In this document: one piece after another, positions 32,392-41,588 of the stretch | Layout: each line of letters starts with the position of its first letter | Position numbering within the stretch: the stretch's first letter is position 1 | NCBI GenBank assembly: GCA_000435175.1 | Contig: FR880036.1 | Location: forward strand, 1 to 61,401 | Reading direction: 5' to 3' | DNA length: 61,401 nucleotides | Source of the DNA: Clostridium sp. CAG:245 | GTDB lineage: Bacteria > Bacillota > Clostridia > TANB77 > CAG-508 | Notes under the pieces: generated by a model | The model's input: the letters and a program-made list of their open reading frames with translations, nothing else | Told to the model about the DNA's origin: nothing | Databases searched by the model: none | Position numbers and translations under genes: made by a program

Positions 32392-35022
32392 TTAATTATT
32401 TTTTGCATATACAACTCTTCCAAATTTATATCCATTTACCGCTTTCTGTATTTCTACAATTGGTATTGGTGCTACTGCAATTAATATTGTATATAGCCAT
32501 TGTATTCCTGTTAATGGAACTAAACTAAACACCTGTGCAAGTGGACTTACAACGACTACTATTACCTGCAAAATTACTCCTAATACTAATGCTCCAATCA
32601 AATACTTATTTTCAAATATTCCAATCTTAAATATACTTTCTTCACTCTTAATATTAAAACTGTGAACTAGTTCCAAAATTCCTAATGTTAAGAATGCCAT
32701 TGTTCTGCCAACTTCTACAGAATATAAACGATTTCCAATACTAAATGCCAATAGAGTAAACATTCCCAACATTGCTCCCTCTATCATTATTTTCCACCAT
32801 AATCCATCTGCGAATAAATTCTTTTTAGGATTTCTAGGGAGCCTACTCATTATATTTTCTTCTTTTTCTAAGCCTAATGCAATGGCTGGAAGCGAGTCTG
32901 TTACTAAGTTTATCCACAATAACTGGATTGCCAGTAATGGTGATTTTATTCCTAATACTAATCCGAAAAATATTGTTACTATTTCTCCTATATTAGTAGA
33001 AATTAAAAAATGTATTGCTTTTTTTATATTATCATATATGTTTCTGCCCTGTTTTACAGCCTCTACAATTGTAACAAAATTATCATCTAGCAAAATCATG
33101 TCTGCCGCATTTTTTGCCACATCTGTGCCACCTTTTCCCATTGCAATTCCTATGTCTGCATTTTTCAATGCTGGAGCATCATTCACACCATCTCCAGTCA
33201 TTGCAACTACTGCACCTGTACTCTGAAAAGCTTTCACAATTCTTACCTTATGTTCTGGTGAAACCCTTGCAAATACTGAATAATCCATTATGTTTTGTTC
33301 AAGTTCGTGCTGGCTCATTCTCTCCAAAGTTTCACCATCTATTGCTAAATCGCCTCTTTTCAATATTCCTAATTCTTTCGCAATGGCCTTCGCAGTTTGC
33401 AAATGGTCTCCTGTTATCATTACTGTTTTTATTCCAGCTCTTCTACAAGTTCTTACTGCCTCTTTCACACCTTCTCTTGGAGGGTCAATCATTCCAATTA
33501 ATCCACAAAATATTAAGTCCTTCTCCATTTCCTGCATTTCTGGCAATTTTTCCACATCTTTATATGCTACTGCAATCACTCTTAATGCCTTCTCCGCCAT
33601 CTGATTATTTTGTTCATTTATATCGTCTTTTTTACTAAAGATTGGCACAATTTGGCCACCAGAATAACAATTACTACACCTTTTTAATAATACATCTGGT
33701 GCTCCTTTTGTAATTATTCTATATTTATTTCCGTATTTGTGAATTGTTGTCATCATCTTTCTTTTAGAATCAAATGGAATGTCATTAATTCTTTTCATTT
33801 CATCATACAAAAAGGATTTACTTACTCCTGCCTCCATTGCGGCATTCGAGATTGCAACTTCTGTTGCCTCTCCCACAAAGCATAGCTTACCTTGGATTCG
33901 TTCTTCTGTTGTATCTGTACACATAGTTCCAAGTTCTAAAATAAACTTTCTCTCATTGCTGTTAGCTCTTCCAAAGCAATTTCTCACTTCTGTTACAGTC
34001 ATCTTATTTTGTGTTAAGGTTCCTGTCTTATCCGAGCAAATTACACTACTGCTTCCTAGTGTTTCAACTGCTGGAAGCTTACGTATAATACTGTTTTTCT
34101 TAGCCATTTTTGTAACACCAATAGAAAGCATTATAGTAACAATTGCGGGTAGCCCCTCTGGAATTGCTGCAACCGCGAGACCAACAGACGTCATAAACAT
34201 TTCTATAATAGGAATCTTCTTAAAAATTCCTATCACAAAAATTAATACACAAATTATTATACAAGCAATGGCTAAAATCTTGCCAACCTCTGCAAGTTTC
34301 TTTTGAATTTGAGTCTCTGGAGACTCATCTTCTATTATCATTCCAGCAATCTTACCAACTCTTGTATTCATTCCAGTTTCAACAACTATTGCCTCTCCAT
34401 GCCCATTTACGACAATTGTAGTTGCAAATACCATATTACACAAATCACCCATTGCAGTATTCTCTTTTAAAATCTTACTACTATCTTTTAAACTTGGAAT
34501 AGTTTCTCCTGTTAATGCTGATTCTTCAATTTTTAAATTAAAACTATTTATCAATCTACAATCTGCCGGTACATAGTTTCCCGCTTCTAAAATTACAACA
34601 TCTCCTGGAACTACCATTGTTGCATCAATCTCTTGAACCCTTCCATTTCTTCTTACTTTTGCATTCGGAGCAGACATCTTCTTTAAAGCCTCTAACGATT
34701 TTTCTGCCTTCTGCTCCTGAACTAGTCCCATAATAGCATTAAAAACAACAATAGCAACAATTATAATAGAATCTATGTAATCTGCTTCTCCGTTAAGCTT
34801 AGAAACAACTGCCGATATAATAGCAGCAATAATTAATGTAATAATCATAAAATCATTAAATTGCTTAATAAACTTAACAAATATACTTTCCTTTTTCTTC
34901 TCCTTTAAGTTATTTGGTCCATATCTTTCAAATCTCTTTTGAGCTTCATCTTCCGATAACCCAATATTAACATTAGTCTTTAAATTTTTTGAAACCTCCT
35001 CAACACTACTAGAATGCCACAT
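32392..35022 (-). CDS. Calcium-type P-type ATPase
   Basis: 876 residues from the ATG at 35022 (AAAAAGGAGGAATT upstream). Motifs: cation-ATPase N-domain YGPNNLKEKKK, actuator LTGET, the membrane motif AIPEGLPAIV, phosphorylation site SDKTGTLTQNK, KGAPDVLL in the nucleotide domain, TGDGVNDAPALK at the hinge, and C-terminal helices. The PEGLP motif and length place it with P2A (SERCA/PMCA-like) pumps that export Ca2+; Mn2+ is possible in some members. Solitary gene, minus strand, not obviously linked to its neighbours. Confidence 0.94.
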   Translation of the reverse strand: MWHSSSVEEVSKNLKTNVNIGLSEDEAQKRFERYGPNNLKEKKKESIFVKFIKQFNDFMIITLIIAAIISAVVSKLNGEADYIDSIIIVAIVVFNAIMGLVQEQKAEKSLEALKKMSAPNAKVRRNGRVQEIDATMVVPGDVVILEAGNYVPADCRLINSFNLKIEESALTGETIPSLKDSSKILKENTAMGDLCNMVFATTIVVNGHGEAIVVETGMNTRVGKIAGMIIEDESPETQIQKKLAEVGKILAIACIIICVLIFVIGIFKKIPIIEMFMTSVGLAVAAIPEGLPAIVTIMLSIGVTKMAKKNSIIRKLPAVETLGSSSVICSDKTGTLTQNKMTVTEVRNCFGRANSNERKFILELGTMCTDTTEERIQGKLCFVGEATEVAISNAAMEAGVSKSFLYDEMKRINDIPFDSKRKMMTTIHKYGNKYRIITKGAPDVLLKRCSNCYSGGQIVPIFSKKDDINEQNNQMAEKALRVIAVAYKDVEKLPEMQEMEKDLIFCGLIGMIDPPREGVKEAVRTCRRAGIKTVMITGDHLQTAKAIAKELGILKRGDLAIDGETLERMSQHELEQNIMDYSVFARVSPEHKVRIVKAFQSTGAVVAMTGDGVNDAPALKNADIGIAMGKGGTDVAKNAADMILLDDNFVTIVEAVKQGRNIYDNIKKAIHFLISTNIGEIVTIFFGLVLGIKSPLLAIQLLWINLVTDSLPAIALGLEKEENIMSRLPRNPKKNLFADGLWWKIMIEGAMLGMFTLLAFSIGNRLYSVEVGRTMAFLTLGILELVHSFNIKSEESIFKIGIFENKYLIGALVLGVILQVIVVVVSPLAQVFSLVPLTGIQWLYTILIAVAPIPIVEIQKAVNGYKFGRVVYAKNN

Positions 35023-35078
35023 AAAAATTCCTCCTTTTTCATTTGGTAATTTTATTAGAAAAACTTTCATATCTTTCT

Positions 35079-35118
35079 AAAAAACAAAAAATACTATGTA
35101 CTTTTTATACATAGTATT
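35079..35118 (-). terminator. Terminator of the tandem-HTH gene
   Basis: AATACTATGTA pairs with TACATAGTATT around a 7-nt loop, then TTTTGTTTTTT on the minus strand. Confidence 0.85.
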
Positions 35119-35152
35119 CTACTTGTCCATTAATTATTCATTTAATATATTT

Positions 35153-36550
35153 TTATCTTTCAGCTTCCGCTACATTTTGTTTACTAAAATATTCTTTTCT
35201 CATTTTTATAACATCTACTTGCCTTAAAGTAGTAGCATTCATTATTTCTATATCTGTTTTGCCTTGTTTCATAAGTTCATAAGCCATTTGTTTTTCTCTA
35301 GCCGCCTTTAATGTTTCTTTAACCTTAAAAATTGTATCATTTTCTCCATATATTTCAATACATATGGTACACAGTCTTTGTGCAGATGTGTAATCTCCAA
35401 ATTTGCCATATTCATTGCTGACAAAAACAAGAGAATCTATATCAAATTTTCCTTCTCCATAAGCAACTGTTTCGGCTAAAGCTTCAACTTCTTTTGGGGT
35501 TAACTTTCCACCACATTCAACTATTTTTTTGCAACAATTTGCATATTGTCTTTTTGTAACTCCGCTAATTATTCCACTGTTTATATTCTCTTCATATGTC
35601 TCCATTTTTCTTCTACAGTCATAAATAATTTTATCATTGCTTACTGTATATTTTGTTCCATCAACTAAATCTTTTTCTTTATTGTTTTTCCTTATTGGAC
35701 TAACCCTTTTTTCTTTAATTAATCTAGATATTATAGGATTAATTTCATTATATGAAAGCTGTAATTCTTCCGAAATAAGCTGTCTATTCTTTCCTTGCTC
35801 TAACAAAGCTATAATCCTCTGTTCAACTTCCGCTAAACTTGCTTTTCTTTTCAAAACTATTACATTTTTATCAAGCTTTCCCTCACTAATAAGCTCATAT
35901 ACATAGTCAAAAACATTACTCATACTTGTTCTTAATATTTTAGCTACTTCAACTATAGTATATTCACTACTAAATAGTTCTTGTATGTCATCTCTACTTT
36001 GATTTTTTCTTATTATTTTTTCTGGTTTCTTTATCAATCTAGTACTTGTTATCTTTCCTTCATCGGCTAACCTCTGAATTATATCAACTACAGCATTTTT
36101 TCCTATACCAAGCTCTTGCATTATTTGCATTTTAGAATATCTTTTTTCTCTAAGTTCCAACACTTTATTTTCCAAATCCAAATCTACATTTCTTTTTAAA
36201 TCATCTTTTGATATCTTACCTTCTTCAATAAATTGCTTAATATATACATACACCGTATCTAGTGATATATCTAATATATTAGCAATTTCTTTTATTGTTT
36301 TTCCGTCATTTATTAACTCTAATGTTTTCTGTTTTCTTTGTAATGTTCCCTTCTTTTTTAGACTCCTATCTTCTTCATTTAATAATCCTTGATTTATTAA
36401 ACTATTTATAATTCTCGTAACCTTACGTTGTTCTATATGTAATGTTGTTGCAATTTCATATCCTGGACAGTCTCTTTTTCTTAATTCTAATACTTTTTCT
36501 TCCAATTCTTCTTTTTTCAAATCTTTAATCCTCGTAACTTCTCTATCCAT
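35153..36550 (-). CDS. Tandem-HTH protein with helical C-terminal domain, paralog 3
   Basis: 465 residues from MDREVTRIKDLKK at 36550 (AAGGAGATTTGT upstream). Five HTH-like units in a row, for example CPGYEIATTLHIEQRKVTRII, KTIKEIANILDISLDTVYVYI, YSKMQIMQELGIGKNAVVDII, YTIVEVAKILRTSMSNVFDYV and NRQLISEELQLSYNEINPII. The C-terminus matches paralog 2 (LTPKEVEALAETVAYGEGKF) and ends VAEAER. The first unit aligns with the start of the frameshifted 15.6-kb gene, supporting that repair. Probably a DNA-binding regulator; function unknown. Confidence 0.8.
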   Translation of the reverse strand: MDREVTRIKDLKKEELEEKVLELRKRDCPGYEIATTLHIEQRKVTRIINSLINQGLLNEEDRSLKKKGTLQRKQKTLELINDGKTIKEIANILDISLDTVYVYIKQFIEEGKISKDDLKRNVDLDLENKVLELREKRYSKMQIMQELGIGKNAVVDIIQRLADEGKITSTRLIKKPEKIIRKNQSRDDIQELFSSEYTIVEVAKILRTSMSNVFDYVYELISEGKLDKNVIVLKRKASLAEVEQRIIALLEQGKNRQLISEELQLSYNEINPIISRLIKEKRVSPIRKNNKEKDLVDGTKYTVSNDKIIYDCRRKMETYEENINSGIISGVTKRQYANCCKKIVECGGKLTPKEVEALAETVAYGEGKFDIDSLVFVSNEYGKFGDYTSAQRLCTICIEIYGENDTIFKVKETLKAAREKQMAYELMKQGKTDIEIMNATTLRQVDVIKMRKEYFSKQNVAEAER

Positions 36551-36648
36551 ACAAATCTCCTTTGTAAAAAATACCATATATAATATATTTTACTACTATT
36601 TTGCAAGGCTTGCAAGTATTATGTAGACTATTTTTTTACTTCTTTATA

Positions 36649-37147
36649 TATAGCCACAGTAGATGTGAAACAATATGCATCAGACACAGATTGTTTTGTA
36701 CCATTAATGGAAAAATTCAATCAAATATATAAAAGATATCCGAAGTATCCAATAGCAGATGCAGTATATGGTTCATATAATAATTATTTATATTGTGAAC
36801 AACATGGAATGGAAAAGTTTATGAAATTTACAATGTTTGAGAAAGAGACCAAAAATGAAAAATATAGAACCAATCCATATAGAGCAGTTAATTTCAAAAA
36901 AAGATGAAAAGGGAAATATAATATGTCCAAACAAAAAAAAATTTATATTTAAAATGTCTAAGCATATGAAAGGTAATCAATACGGAAGGACCGAAGAAGT
37001 GTATTCATGATTGTACGAATTGTCCACATAAGCAAGAATGTAGCCCCAAAGTAAAAAATAATAGAACAATAAGATTAAATAAAGAATTAACGTCAATACA
37101 TAAAGAAGTGTTAGAAAATCTAAATTCCATTCATGGAGCATTATTGT
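36649..37147 (+). pseudogene. Fragment of an IS1182-type DDE transposase
   Basis: The plus strand reads YPIADAVYGSYNNYLYCEQHGMEKF and then, after frame changes, CPNKKKFIFK, HMKGNQYGRTEEVYS, CTNCPHKQECSP and NRTIRLNKELTSIHKEVLENL. These are C-terminal landmarks of IS1182-family transposases. The N-terminal half and the inverted ends are missing, and there are at least two frame breaks and a premature stop. It is a dead insertion sequence remnant. Confidence 0.8.
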
Positions 37148-37149
37148 AA

Positions 37150-37418
37150 ATGACATCGTCTGAAGCAATTAATCTTAGAATTATAGAATTATTAAAAGAA
37201 CGCAACATGTCTGTATATAAATTATCGGTATTTCGAATTCAATTATTAGTGATTTTAGACGTGGCAAAGTAAAAGAACCTTCTATTAGTTCATTAATTCA
37301 TATTTGTGAAGGTTTTGACATAAGCCTTAAAGTATTTTTCGATTCTCCATATTTTAATGATGTAGAAGCTGTCGATAGAGTTGATAGAATTGAAAAAGAA
37401 AGTAATAAAGCAATTTAA
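37150..37418 (+). pseudogene. XRE-type HTH regulator with internal deletion
   Basis: Begins MTSSEAINLRIIELLKERNMSVYKLS and continues in another frame as GISNSIISDFRRGKVKEPSI, LIHICEGFDISLKVFFDSP. This is a small Cro/C1-type regulator. A few codons are missing between YKLS and GIS, with a net frame change, so it is inactive. It directly follows the transposase remnant and was probably carried or damaged with it. Confidence 0.7.
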
Positions 37419-37428
37419 TAAATACATT

Positions 37429-37461
37429 TTGGGGACAGAGCCATTTTTACTCCATCCCCAA
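37429..37461. repeat. GGGGACAGAG-type palindromic repeat
   Basis: TTGGGGA...TCCCCAA inverted repeat preceded by TACATTTT. Related GGGGACGGAG sequences occur at 37493-37502 and 54271-54280 on the minus strand, next to AAAATGTAC. Confidence 0.6.
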
Positions 37462-37475
37462 TTATTCTCATTATA

Positions 37476-38276
37476 TTATTGTACATTTTTTTCTCCGTCC
37501 CCAGATTGTTCAACCTTTATATATTTTATATGTTCCACATTATTATTTTTGCTTCTCTCCACCATTTTTTCATATACTCTATCTCGCAAATCTTGTTGTC
37601 TTTCTTTTAATGGTAGTTCTTCATTTGGATAAAATGGTCCATCTACATATGAGACGAGTTGAATTTTATTATTGTGTCTGCCGTAGCCCTGATATGTGTT
37701 TGTTATACAATACGCAGGCGCATTTAATTTTACTGGATACTTGAATGACACTGCTTTGAATGGTCTTATTTTTGTATAGTATGGCCAAATATGGGCCTCT
37801 GGATATATTGTTATTGAATTTTTGTTTTTTATTTTTTCTTCTATTGTTGCTAAAAAGTTTTTCATTGCTTTTATGTCTGATGGAATTGGAATTGCGCCAA
37901 GCATTTCGACTAATGTTCCTGTTCCTCTTAATGAAATGTTTACTGGATTTACTATTAAAAAGTTTCTTTTAGGATAATCTGCAACACTTGGTATAAATGT
38001 ATCTGCAAATGGTTGTGTGTGATTTGCGTACATGAAATAACCTTGATTTTTACATTCTTTTAGTTTTTCTTTTCCAACAAATTTATGTCTAAATTTTATT
38101 CTTAAATATCCCCATTTTATTGGCATACTTAGTACATTCTGAATAAATAATGAACATACATTCCAAATTAAACCTTTTTTATATTTAAACTTTTCGTCTA
38201 TTACTCTTGATTGTATAGTTGCTGGAGCAAGTTCATCATTTAATTCATCACTATAATATAAAACCTTTTGTTTCAT
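37476..38276 (-). CDS. PlsC-type acyltransferase, first of two
   Basis: 266 residues. The acyltransferase motifs are NHTQPFAD (NHx4D, block I) and IYPEAHIWPYYTKIRPFK (a variant of block III). It has little membrane sequence. Such enzymes acylate lysophospholipids or glycolipid intermediates at the inner membrane face. The last residues SGDGEKNVQ are encoded by the GGGGACGGAG repeat, so the repeat seems to have replaced the original C-terminus. With the next three genes it forms a same-strand group of two acyltransferases and two glycosyltransferases, suggesting synthesis of a surface glycolipid. Confidence 0.85.
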   Translation of the reverse strand: MKQKVLYYSDELNDELAPATIQSRVIDEKFKYKKGLIWNVCSLFIQNVLSMPIKWGYLRIKFRHKFVGKEKLKECKNQGYFMYANHTQPFADTFIPSVADYPKRNFLIVNPVNISLRGTGTLVEMLGAIPIPSDIKAMKNFLATIEEKIKNKNSITIYPEAHIWPYYTKIRPFKAVSFKYPVKLNAPAYCITNTYQGYGRHNNKIQLVSYVDGPFYPNEELPLKERQQDLRDRVYEKMVERSKNNNVEHIKYIKVEQSGDGEKNVQ

Positions 38277-38294
38277 TTTTACACCTCCATTTTA

Positions 38295-38408
38295 GTTTGA
38301 AAAGGAATTAAATTTTGGCAAGAAAATGATATTCAAAAAGCAAATTTACTGTATGTAACCGCGTTATAAATAAAATTTTACGTAGCTAAAATTGTAATTT
38401 TTTTCAAC
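38295..38408. repeat. MITE-like element, copy B (114 bp)
   Basis: Related to 4751-4872: shares GTATGTAACCGCGTT, ACGTAGC and AAAATTGTAATT, and ends in TTTTTCAAC with an inverted counterpart on the left. About 85% similar over the right half. It lies upstream of the first acyltransferase gene. Confidence 0.7.
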
Positions 38409-38423
38409 TTAGCTTTTTTCAAA

Positions 38424-38453
38424 AAACTGTGAAGTATAATTGCTCCACAGTTT
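38424..38453 (-). terminator. Terminator of the second acyltransferase gene
   Basis: AAACTGTG/CACAGTTT stem, then TTTGAAAAAA on the minus strand. Confidence 0.65.
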
Positions 38454-38468
38454 CACATTGTATTTTTA

Positions 38469-39518
38469 TTATTTATTATTATTCTTTTCACACGTATATT
38501 CCAATGGAATTCCATAAAATTTTTCATATACATTCTTCCAGATTTCAAAGTTTTTCTGTTTCATTATTTCTGTATTTTCTTTTTCGGTTAGTTTTTCGTC
38601 TGGATATATTGGTTCTTCCACGTTTATTGTATATTCTTGTATGTTGAATCCATCTTCACCAATAAGTTTACTGTCTTCCATTGTTATAAATATTGGTATT
38701 ACTGGTACATTATTTCTTGCAGCCAGCTTAAATGCTCCATTTTTTAGTGGCTTTGGTTTTCTGTAATTCCACCACATACTTTGCTCTGGATAGATTAATA
38801 TATAATCTCCTTTTTGTAATATTGTGTCTACTGCTTTCATAAAGTTTACCATTGTTCTCTTGTTTGAGCTTAATGGTAATGTGTCGCAATTTCTAAAGAA
38901 GAAGCCATATAAACCTGGGAAATTTGTGTAATTTCCTTCTCTTATCACTTTGTATAGCCTTTTATCTTTTTCATTTTCAGACATTCTAAACACTTTTTCT
39001 ACAGTAAAACAGTCAAATGGATTAAAGTGGTTACATGTTATTAATGCTCCCGTTTTTACTTTGTTTAAATTTTCTATTCCATTTACTTGTTTTATTATTA
39101 ATTTGTTGTTTTTTAGTAAGTTATCTAGAAATCTTTCTCCCATTTCGTTGGCAAATATTCTTTTTATTTTGCTAGACATTTTTTCTCTAAGATAGTCTAT
39201 ATTTTCTGGTGTTAGTACTATTGTAGGAGGGTCTTCTTCAACATCTACATCAAATTTTCCTTCTCTCTCAAACTCTTCTATCTTCTTTAAAACTTCCAAC
39301 CTATCTTGTGCTTTCTCTATTTGCCCATCATTTCCTTCTGATGAACTTCTTGTTTCTCGCTTTTCTCTTACTTTTATTGGTTGATTTTTTAGCATTTCTT
39401 CAACTATTTCTTCTTCATTTTCTACTGCTTGTAATTTTTCTTGTCTTCTCTTTTCTTTCTCTTGTTTTCTTTCTTGTCTAGCCTTTTTCGAAATTGCTAA
39501 CAATTTTTTTGTATCCAT
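38469..39518 (-). CDS. PlsC-type acyltransferase with coiled-coil extension, second of two
   Basis: 349 residues. The first ~100 are a charged helical extension (KKARQERKQEKEKRRQEKL, then VEEDPPTIVLTPENIDYL). The acyltransferase domain has NHFNPFD (NHx4D) and YPEQSMWWNYRKPKPLKNGA. It resembles the 37.5-kb gene, especially the YPE...W.Y..KP block, and both probably use similar acceptors. Twelve bp after the family-8 glycosyltransferase gene, so cotranscription is likely. Substrates are not known. Confidence 0.85.
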   Translation of the reverse strand: MDTKKLLAISKKARQERKQEKEKRRQEKLQAVENEEEIVEEMLKNQPIKVREKRETRSSSEGNDGQIEKAQDRLEVLKKIEEFEREGKFDVDVEEDPPTIVLTPENIDYLREKMSSKIKRIFANEMGERFLDNLLKNNKLIIKQVNGIENLNKVKTGALITCNHFNPFDCFTVEKVFRMSENEKDKRLYKVIREGNYTNFPGLYGFFFRNCDTLPLSSNKRTMVNFMKAVDTILQKGDYILIYPEQSMWWNYRKPKPLKNGAFKLAARNNVPVIPIFITMEDSKLIGEDGFNIQEYTINVEEPIYPDEKLTEKENTEIMKQKNFEIWKNVYEKFYGIPLEYTCEKNNNK

Positions 39519-39530
39519 TAAAACTATCTC

Positions 39531-40448
39531 CTATTTTCTTCTATCATCGCCAACACAATCAGCTTCCAATTTAGCTAATTCTATAAGTTTTGAGCTATTT
39601 GCATCATCTTTTTCTTTGTCTACATCTGTGTATTTACTCTTCATAGCTCTTATTTCATCATAAAATTCTGTCTCTTTTGCATATTTCCAGAAATATTCTT
39701 GATATAATACATCATCAAAGTACCATGGCTTACAACCTAAATTATAATGCACTAAATTAATAGTTCCTTCACGTTTTCCCATTGCTGGCATTCTGTTCCA
39801 CTCAAACCCTAATAGCTTTACTCTACCTTTGCACAATCTATTCATGTAATCTTGGTCTTGTGCAACTTCAAATTTAATTTTTCCTAACATATATAAGAAT
39901 TTTTCTTGGAACTTGTATTCTCTTAAAGCTTTTAAATTCATAACAATTATTCCTGCATTGAAATAATTGTTATAATCTATTACTCCAACAACTTTTTCAA
40001 CATACTCTTGGAATACAGGTATTGCTTGTACTGCACCGTCTGGAATTCCAGCAATTAAATTGTCTCCCATATCTGTGTTATATAAATCTGCAATGTCTGC
40101 TAAAGTCACAGTATCGCTATCTATGTAAACTGCTTTATCATATTCTGGATAAAGTTCTGGTATAAACAATCTAAAATATGTTGTATTTGAAAAATAGTTA
40201 CGTGTATATAATTTATCTTCAATTTCATGTAGCTTGCTACTCAAATCTACAAATTCTATACTAACATTTTCTGTTTCATATGCTTTTATTTTGTTTTTAT
40301 TTTCTTCCGATACCTTTGTATATAATATTTTTATATCGTATTTATTTTCTTTTGATGAGTTTTCTATAACAGATTTTAACGCTACTCCTAGAAAAGGAAT
40401 GTATCCATCATCTACTGCCATGAAAACTGGTACTATATTTTTGCTCAT
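39531..40448 (-). CDS. Family 8 glycosyltransferase
   Basis: 305 residues of the GT-8 (LgtC/GlgA-like A fold) family. N-terminus VPVFMAVDDGYIPFLGVAL, DxD motif AVYIDSDTVTLADI, FNAGIIVMNLKALRE, QDQDYMNRLC, and HYNLGCKPWYF near the end. Retaining galactosyl- or glucosyltransferases of this family extend surface polysaccharides or glycolipids, using a metal held by DxD. It lies directly upstream of the second acyltransferase gene and downstream of another GT-8 gene. Confidence 0.9.
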   Translation of the reverse strand: MSKNIVPVFMAVDDGYIPFLGVALKSVIENSSKENKYDIKILYTKVSEENKNKIKAYETENVSIEFVDLSSKLHEIEDKLYTRNYFSNTTYFRLFIPELYPEYDKAVYIDSDTVTLADIADLYNTDMGDNLIAGIPDGAVQAIPVFQEYVEKVVGVIDYNNYFNAGIIVMNLKALREYKFQEKFLYMLGKIKFEVAQDQDYMNRLCKGRVKLLGFEWNRMPAMGKREGTINLVHYNLGCKPWYFDDVLYQEYFWKYAKETEFYDEIRAMKSKYTDVDKEKDDANSSKLIELAKLEADCVGDDRRK

Positions 40449-40551
40449 TTTAAAATTTTCCTCCTATAAAACTTGTTTTCAACTTTCTTAATTTTTCAGA
40501 TAATATTTAATTCTATATTTCATTTTTATAAATATTTTTTACTTCTATAAT

Positions 40552-41406
40552 TTACTTTTTCTCAATCATTTCAAATTTGCAACCTCTTTGTTCAAATTCT
40601 TTTTTCCATTCCAGATATTCATTTAGGTCATCATCAAATCTAAAGCATTTTAGTTCTTTATGAATTCCATCAATTTGCCATTGTTTAAAATTTTCTGTGT
40701 GTGGATATGGTTTATACATAAGCCTTTTACAGAAATGGCAAATTACCGTATCTTGTCTTCTAAAGCTTGCCTGCTCATTGAATTTTCTTGGTAATAAAAG
40801 TTTGCTAGTAGTACTCCAGAAAATAGCATCTTGGTCTGCAAATGGTAATTTTCTCTTTTTTATTAAAGCTCTTGCCTTTTCTAGTAAGCCCGTTTCTTTA
40901 ATTTTATTTAAATTTAGCAATAACATTCCAGCATTAATGTAATCTGGTCTGATTATTTTAGAGCCGTATTTTTCCTTGACAGCTGCATACTCATATTCTT
41001 TAATATTTGTGTTGTATAATTCTGCTATATCTTTTGCAGCCATCATATCTATATCTAAATATAAAAGCTTTTCTGGCATGTTTGGTACAATATCTGCAAA
41101 CAACCTTAACAAAGTATAAGGAGTACAATATGCGTTTTCATTTTTTCCATGACCAAATTCTTTCTCATATATCTCTGTAACATCTATTTTGGTAACTTTG
41201 TTCTCAGGATTCTTTGATTTTATTACTTTATTTAAAAAATCAATTTGTTCATCACTCATCGAAATAAAATCCGGATTAATTCTAGAAACATCCATTGTGT
41301 ATATAAAACAATTTACCGCTTCGCTTGTTTTATTTGTAATAGATATAAGCTCTGTTAATGCTCCATCAAATACTTTATAATTACCACAAAAAAGTATATT
41401 TATCAT
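40552..41406 (-). CDS. Family 8 glycosyltransferase, second
   Basis: 284 residues, GT-8 family: MINILFCGNYKVFDGALTEL start, DxD in LLYLDIDMMAAKDIAELYN, INAGMLLLNLNKIKETG, FADQDAIFW and HFCKRLMYKPY. Divergent from the 39.5-kb protein outside the motifs, so the two probably add different sugars. It is first in the four-gene same-strand group. Confidence 0.88.
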   Translation of the reverse strand: MINILFCGNYKVFDGALTELISITNKTSEAVNCFIYTMDVSRINPDFISMSDEQIDFLNKVIKSKNPENKVTKIDVTEIYEKEFGHGKNENAYCTPYTLLRLFADIVPNMPEKLLYLDIDMMAAKDIAELYNTNIKEYEYAAVKEKYGSKIIRPDYINAGMLLLNLNKIKETGLLEKARALIKKRKLPFADQDAIFWSTTSKLLLPRKFNEQASFRRQDTVICHFCKRLMYKPYPHTENFKQWQIDGIHKELKCFRFDDDLNEYLEWKKEFEQRGCKFEMIEKK

Positions 41407-41545
41407 AATCTTCCCCTGTTATTTTTCTTTATATACTAAATACTTTGCAAACCGTTTTAATATCTTTAAATGTGTCGTTTTCTATTATACTTCATTATTC
41501 AAATTTTTTCAACTTTTTTCGTCATCAAATTTTAGTATAGCAAAT

Positions 41546-41566
41546 GACAGGGAAAACTTCCCTGCC
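41546..41566 (-). terminator. Hairpin after the Clp/FtsH chimera gene
   Basis: GACAGGGAA/TTCCCTGCC with a 3-nt loop. There is no clear T-run on the minus strand, so termination strength is uncertain. Confidence 0.5.
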
Positions 41567-41588
41567 ATTGCGATATACTATGTGTTTA

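Noticed and set aside
15559..36550. Shared acidic-Arg C-termini (DDGR, DEGR, DVER, EAER) as a sorting or degradation tag
   Set aside because: The match is only 3-4 residues, two of the proteins are paralogs, and unrelated neighbours lack it. Probably coincidence.
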